A stretch of 64,000 nt of DNA from Methylobacter sp. S3L5C (GCF_022788635.1 NZ_CP076024.1:1364001-1428000); one strand, 5' to 3'. Counted from the stretch's first letter, positions 27,914 to 37,440 are shown. A program made the numbers and translations. Notes: generated from the sequence alone by a model not told the origin.

Positions 27914-28747
27914 ATAAATATTTCAGTTATTATTCCCACCTACAATCGCTGTGAGTTATTAAAACGAGCATTGCTGTCAGTCCTTTCCCAAACCTTACTT
28001 CCCACTGAGGTAATGGTGATTGATGATGGCTCTACCGACGAGACCAGCGTCATGATTGACAAAGAATTTCCAGCGGTAAATTATTACTATCAGGAAAATC
28101 GGGGCGTTAGCAGTGCACGAAATTTGGGAATACAGCAATCAACAGGGGACTGGCTTGCCTTTCTGGACTCCGATGATGAATGGTTGCCTGACAAACTAAG
28201 CCTGCAAGCAGGCGCTTTATTGGCTGATCCGGCAAGCAAAATTTGTCACACTGAAGAGCAATGGATACGTAACGGCATCCGTGTCAATCCGCCAAAAAAA
28301 TACGCCAAAAAGAGCGGCTGGATATTTACCGAGTGTTTGCCACATTGTGCGATATCACCGTCTACCACTCTGATACATCGCTCCATATTTGAAAACGTAG
28401 GGTTATTTGATATCACGCTGCCAGCCTGTGAGGACTATGATTTGTGGCTTAGAATTACCGCAAACTATCCCGTTTTATTGATAGAAGAGCCACAAATCAA
28501 AAAATACGGTGGACATGAAGATCAACTATCACAAAAGTTTTGGGGCATGGACAGGTTTCGAATCAACGCACTGGAAAAAATTCTTGCTACCGGTCAATTA
28601 TCTAACGATAACCGGTATGCAGCAATCGATATGCTATTAAAAAAAGCCGAAATTCACTTTAATGGTGTCACAAAACGCGGAAAAAAAGAGGATATCTATT
28701 ACTACCAGCAGCTTATTAAACACTACCAGGAAGCTGTCAGAGATTAG
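27914..28747 (+). CDS. Glycosyltransferase family 2, apparent ATA start
   Basis: A GT-A family 2 enzyme. The frame that contains VMVIDDGSTDET, LAFLDSDDEWLP (DxD) and ACEDYDLWLRI also encodes the indispensable first strand ISVIIPTYNRCELL upstream of the first in-frame TTG (27971). The only place for a start is the short stretch after TAA at 27902-27904, and the natural position (x-N-I-S-V-I-I-P) is the codon ATA at 27914, with AAGGTG five bases before it. I therefore annotate 277 residues from ATA. It could be a true rare start, an ATG to ATA mutation that lowers expression, or a sequence error. The gene ends inside the 3' end of the convergent TetR gene (11-base overlap). Confidence 0.7.
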   Translation: MNISVIIPTYNRCELLKRALLSVLSQTLLPTEVMVIDDGSTDETSVMIDKEFPAVNYYYQENRGVSSARNLGIQQSTGDWLAFLDSDDEWLPDKLSLQAGALLADPASKICHTEEQWIRNGIRVNPPKKYAKKSGWIFTECLPHCAISPSTTLIHRSIFENVGLFDITLPACEDYDLWLRITANYPVLLIEEPQIKKYGGHEDQLSQKFWGMDRFRINALEKILATGQLSNDNRYAAIDMLLKKAEIHFNGVTKRGKKEDIYYYQQLIKHYQEAVRD

Positions 28748-29408
28748 CAACCGCAGTCTGTTTTCTATTCTCGGACAGCCCCTTGTCTGCCAAACACCCA
28801 TATAAGAACAACGAAGCTGCTTGCCGTACCCAAGTATCAATTTCAGCCTCGTCGGGAGCTTGCTCCAAGCCGAGTTGCAACTTCTGAAAGCGTTCACTGC
28901 GTATAACACTTAAGAATTGATCAGCAAGTACACCCGGGTCTATTGCAATAAAATAACCGGCTTGCTGCTGTCTGGCGAAAAACTGTGCCAGATAGAACGA
29001 ATTGCGCTGTGGACCTTGCTCATAAAATTGCAGCGCAAGATCAGGGAATCGTATCGATTCGCCAATTAATATGGCACGTATACGTACCGCATCCGGATGG
29101 ATAATTCCTCTTAGAAACTGCTTTGCAAAAGCGATCAACGCCTCCTCCGGCCGACCTTCCAACGTACTGTCCTCGGATAAACCAGTAACAAACGAATCCG
29201 TATAACGCTTTATAACCGCACCAAACAGTCCGGCTTTACCGCCAAACTCATTATAAATAGTACGCATTGACACGCGCGCATCCTTGGCAATAATTTCCAG
29301 ACTCAGGTTGCCGTAACCATTTTCAAGAAAAAGCTGGAGAGCAGCATCCAGTAATCTGTCACGACTTAAAGACTCCTGACCCTTACGTGGTCGTCCACAT
29401 TTAATCAT
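28737..29408 (-). CDS. TetR/AcrR-family regulator, probable repressor of the RND pump
   Basis: A 223-residue TetR-type regulator. The N-terminal helix-turn-helix is clear: RLLDAALQLFLENGYGNLSL, IAKDARVSMRTIYNEFGGKAGLF. The C-terminal part (IHPDAVRIRAILIGESIRFPDLA) is of the AefR-like type often found beside RND efflux operons. I start at the ATG at 29408 (MIKCGRPRKG); a longer frame to 29474 adds an atypical N-terminus. It is divergent from the adaptor-pump-outer-membrane operon and an inverted repeat lies just upstream of its start, so autoregulation and repression of the pump are likely. Confidence 0.88.
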   Translation of the reverse strand: MIKCGRPRKGQESLSRDRLLDAALQLFLENGYGNLSLEIIAKDARVSMRTIYNEFGGKAGLFGAVIKRYTDSFVTGLSEDSTLEGRPEEALIAFAKQFLRGIIHPDAVRIRAILIGESIRFPDLALQFYEQGPQRNSFYLAQFFARQQQAGYFIAIDPGVLADQFLSVIRSERFQKLQLGLEQAPDEAEIDTWVRQAASLFLYGCLADKGLSENRKQTAVANL

Positions 29409-29422
29409 AGATATACTTATAA

Positions 29423-29459
29423 AATTTAGTTGACTTAGGCCTATATCATAGACTAAATT
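29423..29459. promoter_or_regulatory. Candidate TetR operator
   Basis: AATTTAGT (29423-29430) and ACTAAATT (29452-29459) form a perfect 8-bp inverted repeat with a nested TAGGCCTA palindrome (29436-29443). It lies 15 bases upstream of the tetR start, inside the tetR-RND intergenic region, where an operator would be expected. Confidence 0.45.
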
Positions 29460-29488
29460 AAACGGTAAGATCAATTACCATTTAACGG

Positions 29489-29691
29489 TGCTTCGAACAG
29501 TTTTACTTTAATTAAAATCAATTATCGTAATGTAAATCAGGAACTAATTCCTAATCTGTTCGTTATCGCACAGACCAAGTTCGGTCTCGTTTGTAAAATC
29601 TGCAAAAAATGATCGAAAATAGTATTCCTTAGCTTACTCATGACTAACTTATCAGGATATTCTCATGAACAATACTTCGGACAGTTTTGAT
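29489..29691. repeat. Two solo ends of the IS4-like element
   Basis: At 29489-29520 the sequence CTTCGAACAGTTTTACTTTA and the following ATTAAAA copy the first 35 bases of the IS4 element at 22590, with scattered changes. At 29670-29691 CAATACTTCGGACAGTTTTG is an unchanged end. Both point the same way. The remaining bases of the 513-base tetR-RND gap hold no gene I can support. Confidence 0.7.
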
Positions 29692-29921
29692 AATTGGTAC
29701 TTCACGACTAACAAGCCTTATGGCGATTTGTGAGTGATTAAATCAAACTTATGCAAGATACAGAGTCACATAAAACGCTAACTAATTAAAAATTAAAGAG
29801 TTATTTGTCAGCATTACAATCAGATTTTTGAGATTATTTGTTAAAAAAAATATCATTTCAATAGATTAAAACTGACCAAAGTATTGATTTTATTTATAAA
29901 AAAAACAAAGGTATAAAAGGA

Positions 29922-31148
29922 ATGATAAAAAACACACGCATGCCAGTGCAACCTCTCCATCGCTCAAGTCAACGCCGGGGATTATTGCAACACATGCAGC
30001 CAAGTCTGTTGGCATTTATCACCCTGATAGCGATGAGTGGCTGTGCAAACAAAACCGAACCTGATGCTAAAGCGGCTCAAGCTAAATTGCCCGGCGTCAA
30101 AGTTGCCCAAGCCTTAATACAAGACGTCACTGAATGGGATGAATACATCGGTCGTATTGAAGCGATAAGCTCAGTAGACGTAAGAGCCAGGGTCGGCGGC
30201 TATTTGGAAAAAGTAAATTTCAAAGCCGGAGAAATGGTAAAAAAAGACGATCTTTTATTCTTGATTGATCCCAAACCGTTCAAGGCCCAACTGAATTACG
30301 CAGAAGCGGAACTTGAACAAGCCAAAGCCAAACGTGAATTAGCCAAAAATGATATGGCCCGAGCCGAAGGCCTGTTCCGTGGTAAAGCCATTTCAGCAGA
30401 AGAATACGATGCCCGCAGTAAAGGCTTGCGCGAGACTGCTGCTGCGGTTCAATCGGGAGAAGCTAATGTTGCCACCGCCAAACTAAATCTGGATTTTACC
30501 AACATACGCGCACCAATAACCGGACGAATTGGCCGCGAGCTGATCACTGAGGGTAATTTGGTCGGTGGCGGTGGCGCTGATGCAACCCGACTGACTTTTA
30601 TTGTCTCTACCGATCCGGTCTATGTCTATGTCGATGCCGATGAACGATCAGTATTGAAATACCGGCGTCAATCCCAGCAAGATGGCAGTGATAATATCGG
30701 CGCGAGAAAAACTCCTGCCCAACTGGCTCTAACTGACGAGACTGACTTCCCTCATCCGGGCACTCTCGATTACATATCGCCACGTGAAGATGCAGGCACT
30801 GGCACAGTATCATTAAGAGGTGTATTTGCCAATCCTGACGGCTTGTTAAGCCCCGGATTTTTCGCTCGTATGCGCGTTGGCGGTATTGCACCTTATCCGG
30901 GTATTCTTTTACCTGATCAGGCCATAGCAACGGATCAGTCACAACGGTTTGTGTGGGTAGTTAATCAGGACAACCAGGTCGAATATCGGAAGGTTGTTTT
31001 GGGTGCTCATATTGGCCAGTCACGTGTCATCACAGAAGGCTTAAAGCCTGAAGAATGGATCGTTATTGAAGGTCTGCAAAAACTCAAACCAGGCATTAAG
31101 GTTGAGCCGGAACGGATTTCGCTCACCGAACCTCATAACGAGAAATAA
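29922..31148 (+). CDS. RND efflux periplasmic adaptor (membrane fusion protein, lipoprotein)
   Basis: A 408-residue MexE/AcrA-type adaptor that links the inner-membrane pump to the outer-membrane channel. A lipobox AMSGC gives a lipidated Cys41 after an unusually long N-terminus (about 20 residues before the hydrophobic part), so a later start is possible; however the ATG at 29922 has AAAAGGA close by. The lipoyl/barrel-sandwich halves (VRARVGGYLEKVNFKAGEMV and ITGRIGRELITEGNLVGGG) flank a coiled-coil hairpin (EAELEQAKAKRELAKNDM). It is first of a three-gene operon; the pump gene starts three bases after its stop. Confidence 0.93.
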   Translation: MIKNTRMPVQPLHRSSQRRGLLQHMQPSLLAFITLIAMSGCANKTEPDAKAAQAKLPGVKVAQALIQDVTEWDEYIGRIEAISSVDVRARVGGYLEKVNFKAGEMVKKDDLLFLIDPKPFKAQLNYAEAELEQAKAKRELAKNDMARAEGLFRGKAISAEEYDARSKGLRETAAAVQSGEANVATAKLNLDFTNIRAPITGRIGRELITEGNLVGGGGADATRLTFIVSTDPVYVYVDADERSVLKYRRQSQQDGSDNIGARKTPAQLALTDETDFPHPGTLDYISPREDAGTGTVSLRGVFANPDGLLSPGFFARMRVGGIAPYPGILLPDQAIATDQSQRFVWVVNQDNQVEYRKVVLGAHIGQSRVITEGLKPEEWIVIEGLQKLKPGIKVEPERISLTEPHNEK

Positions 31149-31151
31149 GCC

Positions 31152-34100
31152 ATGAATAAATTTGCCCATTTTTTCATTGACCGGCCAATTTTCGCGTCAG
31201 TATTATCTATTCTGATCGTTTTAATTGGCGGCATTGCACTAATTACCCTGCCTATCGCCCAATACCCGGAAATTGCACCGCCCACAGTTACTATCAGCGC
31301 AACCTATTCGGGTGCCAATGCCCAAATTGTTGCCGACACAGTAGCAACACCAATCGAGCAGGAGGTTAACGGTGTCGAAGATATGCTGTACATGTCTTCC
31401 CAGTCAACCAATAGCGGCACCATGACGCTCACCATTACCTTTAAGCCCGGGACTGATCTGGACAAGGCTCAGGTGCTGGTACAAAATCGGGTCGCACTGG
31501 CCGAACCCAAGCTACCTGAAGAAGTCAGGAAACAGGGTATCAGCGTCAGAAAACGCAGTCCGGATCTGAGTCTGATCGTTAGTTTAAACTCACCCGATAA
31601 ACGTTACGACAGCATTTATATGAGTAACTATGCGCTACTACAAATAAAAGATACCTTGGCTCGACTGCCCGGTGTCGGTGAAATTGTGGTTTTTGGTGCC
31701 CGTGACTACAGTATGCGTCTCTGGCTTAATCCTGAACAAATTGCCTCGCGTAATATGACCGCCAGCGACATCGTCAAGGCCATCCAGGAACAAAATATCC
31801 AGGTAGCAGCTGGTGTAGTCGGCCAACAACCCACAAAAGAAAACACTGATTTTCAATACACTATCAGTACACTGGGGCGGCTTATGAATGCCGATCAATT
31901 TGCCGAGATTGTTATCAAACAAGGTGCGGATGGTCAGGTGACCCGACTCAAGGATGTAGCCCGCATCGAACTAGGTGCCAAAGATTATAATTCTGACCTG
32001 GTTCTGGACGGAGAACCCTCTGTCGGCCTCGCTGTCTTTCAGTTACCCGGCTCCAACGCGATAGACACCAAGAAGGCTGTCGTCGAGACTATGCTAAAGC
32101 TAAAGCCCAGTTTTCCGGACGGCCTTGATTACAACATGATTTATGATACCGTTGTATTCGTACAACAATCTATTGATGCGGTAGTCAAGACGTTGTTCGA
32201 AGCCATATTATTGGTCGTGATAGTCGTGATGTTATTCCTGCAAAACTGGCGGGCCACCATCATTCCAGTGCTCGCAGTGCCCGTCTCGTTGGTTGGCACT
32301 TTCGCGGTAATGTCAGCCATGGGCTTGTCACTTAATACCTTATCTTTATTTGGTCTGGTACTGGCTATCGGTATTGTTGTGGATGATGCCATCGTTGTCG
32401 TGGAAAATGTAGAACGTCATATGGCCTTGGGATTATCCGCCAGGGATGCAACCCGAAAAGCCATGGACGAAGTTATAGGCCCTATCATAGCCACAACGTT
32501 GGTTTTGATCGCTGTATTTATACCTACCGCTTTTATCCCGGGCGTCTCGGGTGCCTTTTACAAACAGTTTGCACTGACTATCGCTGTTTCCACCCTGATT
32601 TCTACCTTCAATTCGTTAACTCTGAGCCCTGCATTATGTGCATTACTGTTGGATCGGGCACATCATGACAAAGATAAATTTACGCGGGTTGTAGATCGTC
32701 TGTTTGGCTGGTTCTTTAATGCCTTTAACCGGTTTTTTGACCGATTTAGTGAAGGCTACGCACGTCTGATCGGCAGACTTATCCGCATGACCGTAGTGGT
32801 AGTCATATTCTATGTCGGACTTAACGGCCTTAACTTCCTGGCTTTTGAAAAAGTTCCCACCGGCTTTATTCCCCAGCAAGATCAGGGCTATCTGATTATG
32901 TATGCGCAACTACCTGATGCTGCCTCACTGGGACGTTCTCAGGCTGTAGTCCAGGAAGCAACACGGCTGATTTTGGAAACAAAAGGCGTAGCACATGTGA
33001 ACGCCTACGCCGGATATTCGGTTTTGAGCGGGGCTAACCAGTCTAACGTTTCGACTCTTTTTGCAACACTTGAGAGTTTCGACAAACGTGCCGGCCACCC
33101 GGAATTGCACGCCAACGCTATTATTACCGAGCTTCAGAAGAAACTGGGCCAGGTCGGTGATGCCAAAATTGCCGTGTTTGCACCGCCGCCTATCCGTGGC
33201 ATGAGCTCGGTCGGCGGCTTTAAACTACTCATACAAGATCGAACCAACACCGGTATTAACGCACTGGAAAAAACCAATGCTGAAATGATTGATTTAGGCA
33301 ACAAGCAACCCGGCCTGACAGGCTTATTCACGACTTTGCGGACTGGCGTACCTCAACTGTTCCTGGATGTCGATCGTACCCGTGTCAAATCTATGGACGT
33401 CCCGTTAAAAGAAGTATTCGATACCTTGCAGATCTATTTGGGATCGCTCTATATCAACGACTTTAATATCTTCGGGCGGACTTATCAGGTTGTGGCACAG
33501 GCAGATTCTCAATTTCGCATGAAGCCTGCGGATATTGCCAAGTTAAAAACGCGTAATCTTCAAGGCGGTATGGTGCCTCTCGGCTCGCTTGTCGATGTAC
33601 AGGAAATTACCGGACCAGACAAAATTACCCGCTACAACATGTATCCGGCGGCTGAAATCAATGGCAGCACGCTTCCCGGAATCAGTTCCGGTCAGGCCAT
33701 TAATACCATGACTGATCTGCTGCATAAGGAGTTACCACGAGGCTTTGGCTTTGAATGGACCGAACTTAGCCTGCAACAAGTTCTGGCCGGAAATGTAGCC
33801 ATGCTGGTTTTCCCGTTAAGTGTTATTTTCGTGTTTTTGGCGCTGGCAGCTCAATATGAGAGCTGGTCATTACCGTTTGCGATAATCCTGATCGTACCGA
33901 TGTGTATTCTGTCCTCAATGACCGGAGTTTGGTTAAGTAATATGGATAATAATATCTTCACACAGATCGGCTTTATCGTACTGGTGGGCTTGGCCAGCAA
34001 AAATGCCATTCTGATCGTGGAATTTGCGAAGCAGCGGGAAGAAAGCGGCCTTAACCGCTTCGATGCTGCCATAGAGGCATGTCGAATCCGGTTACGTCCC

Positions 34101-34352
34101 ATTTTAATGACCTCGCTTGCTTTTATTTTTGGTGTTTTTCCACTGGTTATCGCAGAAGGTGCCGGTGCAGAATCACGGCAAATATTAGGTACAGCCGTGT
34201 TCAGCGGCATGCTGGGCGTAACCTTTTTTGGTCTGCTGTTAACGCCGGTCTTTTATGTAATCGTACAGGGATTTTCGCAACGCTTGCGGCCGCAAGGGCC
34301 CAAGACCGGTAAATTATCACCTCAAGAATCTGCTACCGGCAAAGACCTATGA
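31152..34352 (+). CDS. RND efflux pump, HAE-1 family (MexF/AcrB-like)
   Basis: A 1066-residue inner-membrane proton-driven multidrug transporter. It begins FAHFFIDRPIFASVLSIL, has two sets of six helices with large periplasmic loops, and carries the proton-relay Asp pair D411/D412 in GIVVDDAIVVVENVERHM. The first-loop sequence and overall layout are closest to MexF-type pumps rather than AcrB proper; substrates cannot be told. It follows the adaptor by three bases and overlaps the outer-membrane factor gene by ATGA. Confidence 0.95.
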   Translation: MNKFAHFFIDRPIFASVLSILIVLIGGIALITLPIAQYPEIAPPTVTISATYSGANAQIVADTVATPIEQEVNGVEDMLYMSSQSTNSGTMTLTITFKPGTDLDKAQVLVQNRVALAEPKLPEEVRKQGISVRKRSPDLSLIVSLNSPDKRYDSIYMSNYALLQIKDTLARLPGVGEIVVFGARDYSMRLWLNPEQIASRNMTASDIVKAIQEQNIQVAAGVVGQQPTKENTDFQYTISTLGRLMNADQFAEIVIKQGADGQVTRLKDVARIELGAKDYNSDLVLDGEPSVGLAVFQLPGSNAIDTKKAVVETMLKLKPSFPDGLDYNMIYDTVVFVQQSIDAVVKTLFEAILLVVIVVMLFLQNWRATIIPVLAVPVSLVGTFAVMSAMGLSLNTLSLFGLVLAIGIVVDDAIVVVENVERHMALGLSARDATRKAMDEVIGPIIATTLVLIAVFIPTAFIPGVSGAFYKQFALTIAVSTLISTFNSLTLSPALCALLLDRAHHDKDKFTRVVDRLFGWFFNAFNRFFDRFSEGYARLIGRLIRMTVVVVIFYVGLNGLNFLAFEKVPTGFIPQQDQGYLIMYAQLPDAASLGRSQAVVQEATRLILETKGVAHVNAYAGYSVLSGANQSNVSTLFATLESFDKRAGHPELHANAIITELQKKLGQVGDAKIAVFAPPPIRGMSSVGGFKLLIQDRTNTGINALEKTNAEMIDLGNKQPGLTGLFTTLRTGVPQLFLDVDRTRVKSMDVPLKEVFDTLQIYLGSLYINDFNIFGRTYQVVAQADSQFRMKPADIAKLKTRNLQGGMVPLGSLVDVQEITGPDKITRYNMYPAAEINGSTLPGISSGQAINTMTDLLHKELPRGFGFEWTELSLQQVLAGNVAMLVFPLSVIFVFLALAAQYESWSLPFAIILIVPMCILSSMTGVWLSNMDNNIFTQIGFIVLVGLASKNAILIVEFAKQREESGLNRFDAAIEACRIRLRPILMTSLAFIFGVFPLVIAEGAGAESRQILGTAVFSGMLGVTFFGLLLTPVFYVIVQGFSQRLRPQGPKTGKLSPQESATGKDL

Positions 34353-35815
34353 TCCAGTACAAAATAAAAGCCAATAAAGTCATAACGTTTCTGAGCGCTA
34401 CACTACTAGGTGCCTGTGCGGTAGGTCCAGACTACAAGTTGCCTGCAACCGAGACGCCTAAAGCGTTCACCCATGAAGTTAACCCTGAGTTCTCGACAAA
34501 AGGCATAGAAGTGGCTTGGTGGAAGCTTTTTAAAGATAAAGAATTGACTGTTTTGGTTGATCAGACTGTGCAGCATAATTATGATCTTCAGACCGCACGG
34601 GCCAATCTCAAAGAAGCCAGAGCTCTGTATATGGAGGCCGGGCTGAATATGGCTCCGATTGTCAGCTCACATGCCAATTACACCGACCAGCAACGCAGCC
34701 TTGGTGCCATGAATAATCTGACCTTTGCGCCACGTCCTCTGAAACTTTACAATGCCGGTTTTGATGCAGCGTGGGAAATTGATTTGTTTGGTCGCGTGCG
34801 CCGTAATGTGGAAGCAAGTAGTGATGAGGTTGAGGCGCAAGAAGCCAGTCTTCGCGACCTCAGCGTCAGTCTAATTGCCGAGGTCGCCAGAAATTACTTT
34901 GAATTGCGTGGCCTTCAAAATCAGTTGTCGGTAGCCCAAAAGAACGCCAAGAATCAAACCCAAACATTAAACATAACTAATGTCAGGCTTGAAAATGGAC
35001 GTGGTACAGAACTTGATACCTCAAGAGCCATAGCGCAACTTGACTCTACAAAAGCCACCATTCCGCTCATACAGGGTAGTATTTACCGGGCCATTCATCG
35101 ACTCGGCATTCTGACCGGACAACTACCGGGCGCCCTGATTAAAAAACTGGAGCAGTCTGCCCCGCTACCCATCATTGTCGAGACCATCAATATCGGTAAT
35201 CCTGCAGATCTACTGCGCCGCCGCTCCGATATACGTATGGCCGAGCGCACGCTGGCTGCTGCTACGGCCCGTATCGGCGTTGCTACTGCCGACCTTTTTC
35301 CTCGGGTTAATTTTGTCGGCACGCTCTCCATGGAAGCCAGCACCCTTACAGGACTGGGCGCTACCGGCTCACAAGCCTATGCTTTCGGCCCAAAAATCAG
35401 TTGGGCATTCCTCGATTTGGGCCGTGTATACGCCCGTATTAAGGCTGCTGATGCGAGTACCGAAGCCAGTTTGGCTCAGTACCAGCAAACGGTGCTCAAT
35501 GCGTTGGAAGAAACTGAAAACGCTCTGGTCAACTACAATCAAGAGCGAGCACGACAAGTATTACTGGCCTCTGCCGCTCAAGCCAGTATAAAAGCCGATG
35601 AATTGGCTCACCTGCGCTTCAATGAGGGTGTCAGCGATTTTCTGACCGTTCTGGATACTGAGTTACGCCTGTTGCAAGACGAGGAACGTCTTGCGCAAAG
35701 CGAAACTGCCACGGCGACATCACTGGCAGCACTTTATAAGGCACTAGGTGGTGGCTGGGAAGTCACGGTACCCATCAAGCACTACTCATTATTAGAAAAT
35801 ATGGTAAATCAATAG
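34349..35815 (+). CDS. Outer-membrane efflux lipoprotein, NodT/OprM family
   Basis: A 488-residue outer-membrane channel of the TolC superfamily. Lipobox LGAC gives lipidated Cys23, followed by AVGPDYKLP, the standard start of NodT-type factors. Two outer-membrane-efflux repeats are seen (EIDLFGRVRRNVEASSDEV and ISWAFLDLGRVYARIKAAD) with long helical stretches. It completes the adaptor-pump-channel operon. A 12-bp inverted repeat about 50 bases downstream may terminate transcription. Confidence 0.94.
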   Translation: MIQYKIKANKVITFLSATLLGACAVGPDYKLPATETPKAFTHEVNPEFSTKGIEVAWWKLFKDKELTVLVDQTVQHNYDLQTARANLKEARALYMEAGLNMAPIVSSHANYTDQQRSLGAMNNLTFAPRPLKLYNAGFDAAWEIDLFGRVRRNVEASSDEVEAQEASLRDLSVSLIAEVARNYFELRGLQNQLSVAQKNAKNQTQTLNITNVRLENGRGTELDTSRAIAQLDSTKATIPLIQGSIYRAIHRLGILTGQLPGALIKKLEQSAPLPIIVETINIGNPADLLRRRSDIRMAERTLAAATARIGVATADLFPRVNFVGTLSMEASTLTGLGATGSQAYAFGPKISWAFLDLGRVYARIKAADASTEASLAQYQQTVLNALEETENALVNYNQERARQVLLASAAQASIKADELAHLRFNEGVSDFLTVLDTELRLLQDEERLAQSETATATSLAALYKALGGGWEVTVPIKHYSLLENMVNQ

Positions 35816-35867
35816 GCTATAGAAATATCTTCTCTTTATAGATTCTCGGATAAATAAATTCGACGCT

Positions 35868-35902
35868 AACGGATACCATCTCTAGAAGCTATGGTATCCG
35901 TT
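35868..35902 (+). terminator. Inverted repeat after the RND operon
   Basis: AACGGATACCAT (35868-35879) pairs perfectly with ATGGTATCCGTT (35891-35902) around an 11-base loop. No T tract follows, so it is a weak terminator candidate or an RNA-stabilising hairpin. The remaining bases to the IS3 element show no gene. Confidence 0.45.
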
Positions 35903-36118
35903 CGAGCATGTGCGACGTAAATTGAAAATTTAATTTCTGAAAGACTATAACGCTTATAATTGATACCTATTGAATTAACCCTGCCTGCTTTCCTGCTCTT
36001 GATAATATCGGAAAGTTATTTTTAGCACCATCTTGGCCAAGGCGTTAAAAATAGTGTACCTGTATTGTGAATATCCTCTTGGCGAACTTGTAATGGTCAA
36101 GTAAAACCGGACACTTTC

Positions 36119-36940
36119 TTAAGCAGTCTTCTTGTAAAATTCCCGTTCAAATTCCAGCGGGGATTGGTAGCCTAATGTTGAATGCAATCGTTTGCCATTA
36201 TAAAACGCCAAATAATCAATAATACTCAGCTTTGCCGCCTCTTTAGCTTTGAATTTTTCGTAGTTTAGTTGCTCATGTTTTAAGCTTCGAAAAAATCGCT
36301 CGGTCGGCGCATTATCCCAATAATCACCTTTACGGCTCATGCTCTGCTGCATCTTCATTATTCCTAAATGACTTCGGTATTCATGGCTAGCATACTGGCT
36401 ACCCCGATCCGAATGATGCACCAAGCCTGGTTCAGGTTTTCGCCGCCAAAACGCCATTTGTAAGGCATTAACACACAGTGAGGTACGCATGTTATTGGCA
36501 ATGGACCAGCCCACTACTTGCCTGGAAAATAAATCAACGACAATCGCGACGTACAGCCAGCCTTCAAGAGTCCAGACGTAAGTAATATCGGTCGTCCAAA
36601 CCTTATTGGGCGCAGCAACATCAAATTGCCTGTTTAACAGATTGGGAGCAATCGTCTCATTATGATCGCTATCTGTAGTCACTTGGAAACGTTTTGGGGA
36701 GCGTGGTTTTAAGCCCCATTTTTTCATCAATTGCCTTGCTTTATAGCGCCCGACCTGAATATCTTCTTTTATAAAAGCTTCCGATAAACGGCGAGAACCG
36801 TAAACGTTCTTGTTTTCTCCAAATAGCTCAATCGCCTTAGCTTCAAGCTGTTTTTGCCGTATTTTTTTGTCAGTATCTTTAGGCCTTTTCGCCCACGCAT
36901 AAAAGGCGCTGGTACTAACCTGCATTACTTTACATAGCAC
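36119..36940 (-). CDS. IS3-family transposase OrfB
   Basis: A 273-residue integrase-core protein. An N-terminal HTH_21-like region (NVYGSRRLSEAF) precedes the DDE core: first Asp in WTTDITYV, second in HHSDRGSQYAS, Glu in DNAPTERFFRSLKHE. The frame continues upstream of the GTG at 36940 (IKYGFIREQQKTFPVTV) to the TAG that ends orfA, so in the parent element OrfB would have been made by fusion to OrfA through -1 frameshifting. Independent initiation at GTG is possible but unproven. Confidence 0.88.
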   Translation of the reverse strand: MLCKVMQVSTSAFYAWAKRPKDTDKKIRQKQLEAKAIELFGENKNVYGSRRLSEAFIKEDIQVGRYKARQLMKKWGLKPRSPKRFQVTTDSDHNETIAPNLLNRQFDVAAPNKVWTTDITYVWTLEGWLYVAIVVDLFSRQVVGWSIANNMRTSLCVNALQMAFWRRKPEPGLVHHSDRGSQYASHEYRSHLGIMKMQQSMSRKGDYWDNAPTERFFRSLKHEQLNYEKFKAKEAAKLSIIDYLAFYNGKRLHSTLGYQSPLEFEREFYKKTA

Positions 36941-37027
36941 GGTAACTGGAAAAGTCTTCTGTTGCTCTCGAATAAAACCGTATTTTATTGGAGTTCTTTC
37001 GCAAAGAAGACTGCGGCCTTTTTCACC

Positions 37028-37333
37028 CTAAAGGGCACCTTGTAATATCTCGCGCTCCATTCGCAATTGTTCAACTTCTTTGCGTAAGCGCGTTAACTCA
37101 TCTTGATCGATTAAGTTCAAAACGCTTTTCTTGATCGCCGATGGTGACGGCGATCCTTGTTCGGCTCTCACCCATCGCCCAATGGCGCTAAGGGAAATAC
37201 CTAGATTATCGGCTGCTTGCTTTTGTGTATAGCCTTTTTCATTAACTAACTTGGCCGCATCTTGTTTAAATTCAATCGTGTAATTGGGTCGTTTTTGCTT
37301 AGTTTTATTACTCATATTCACCTCTGTTGACAT
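37028..37333 (-). CDS. IS3-family OrfA, prematurely ended
   Basis: A 101-residue HTH protein (NYTIEFKQDAAKLVNEKGYT, then QAADNLGISLSAIGRWV) with a leucine-zipper C-terminal region (LRKEVEQLRMEREIL). The usual OrfA tail KKAAVFFAKE is encoded just downstream but in another frame, because 19 bases (37024-37042 on the plus strand) separate it and bring in a TAG stop. Confidence 0.82.
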   Translation of the reverse strand: MSTEVNMSNKTKQKRPNYTIEFKQDAAKLVNEKGYTQKQAADNLGISLSAIGRWVRAEQGSPSPSAIKKSVLNLIDQDELTRLRKEVEQLRMEREILQGAL

Positions 37334-37440
37334 TATAAAGCTGTCTTTAGAAGTGTCCTGTTTAATTAAACCATTTCAGATTAAAAAGTTTAAAGGTCGA
37401 GTATTAGCAATTTTGTGGGCCAACAAAAGCCATCAGGCAC

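Larger units (their letters stand above)
36094..37373 (-). mobile_element. IS3-family insertion sequence
   Basis: The ends form imperfect inverted repeats starting TGGTCAAGTAAAACCGGACA at 36094 and, on the other strand, TGGTTTAATTAAACAGGACA from 37373 inward. Inside are orfA and orfB in the usual order. No clear 3-bp target duplication is seen. The orfA gene carries a 19-base insertion, so the copy is probably inactive. Confidence 0.85.
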
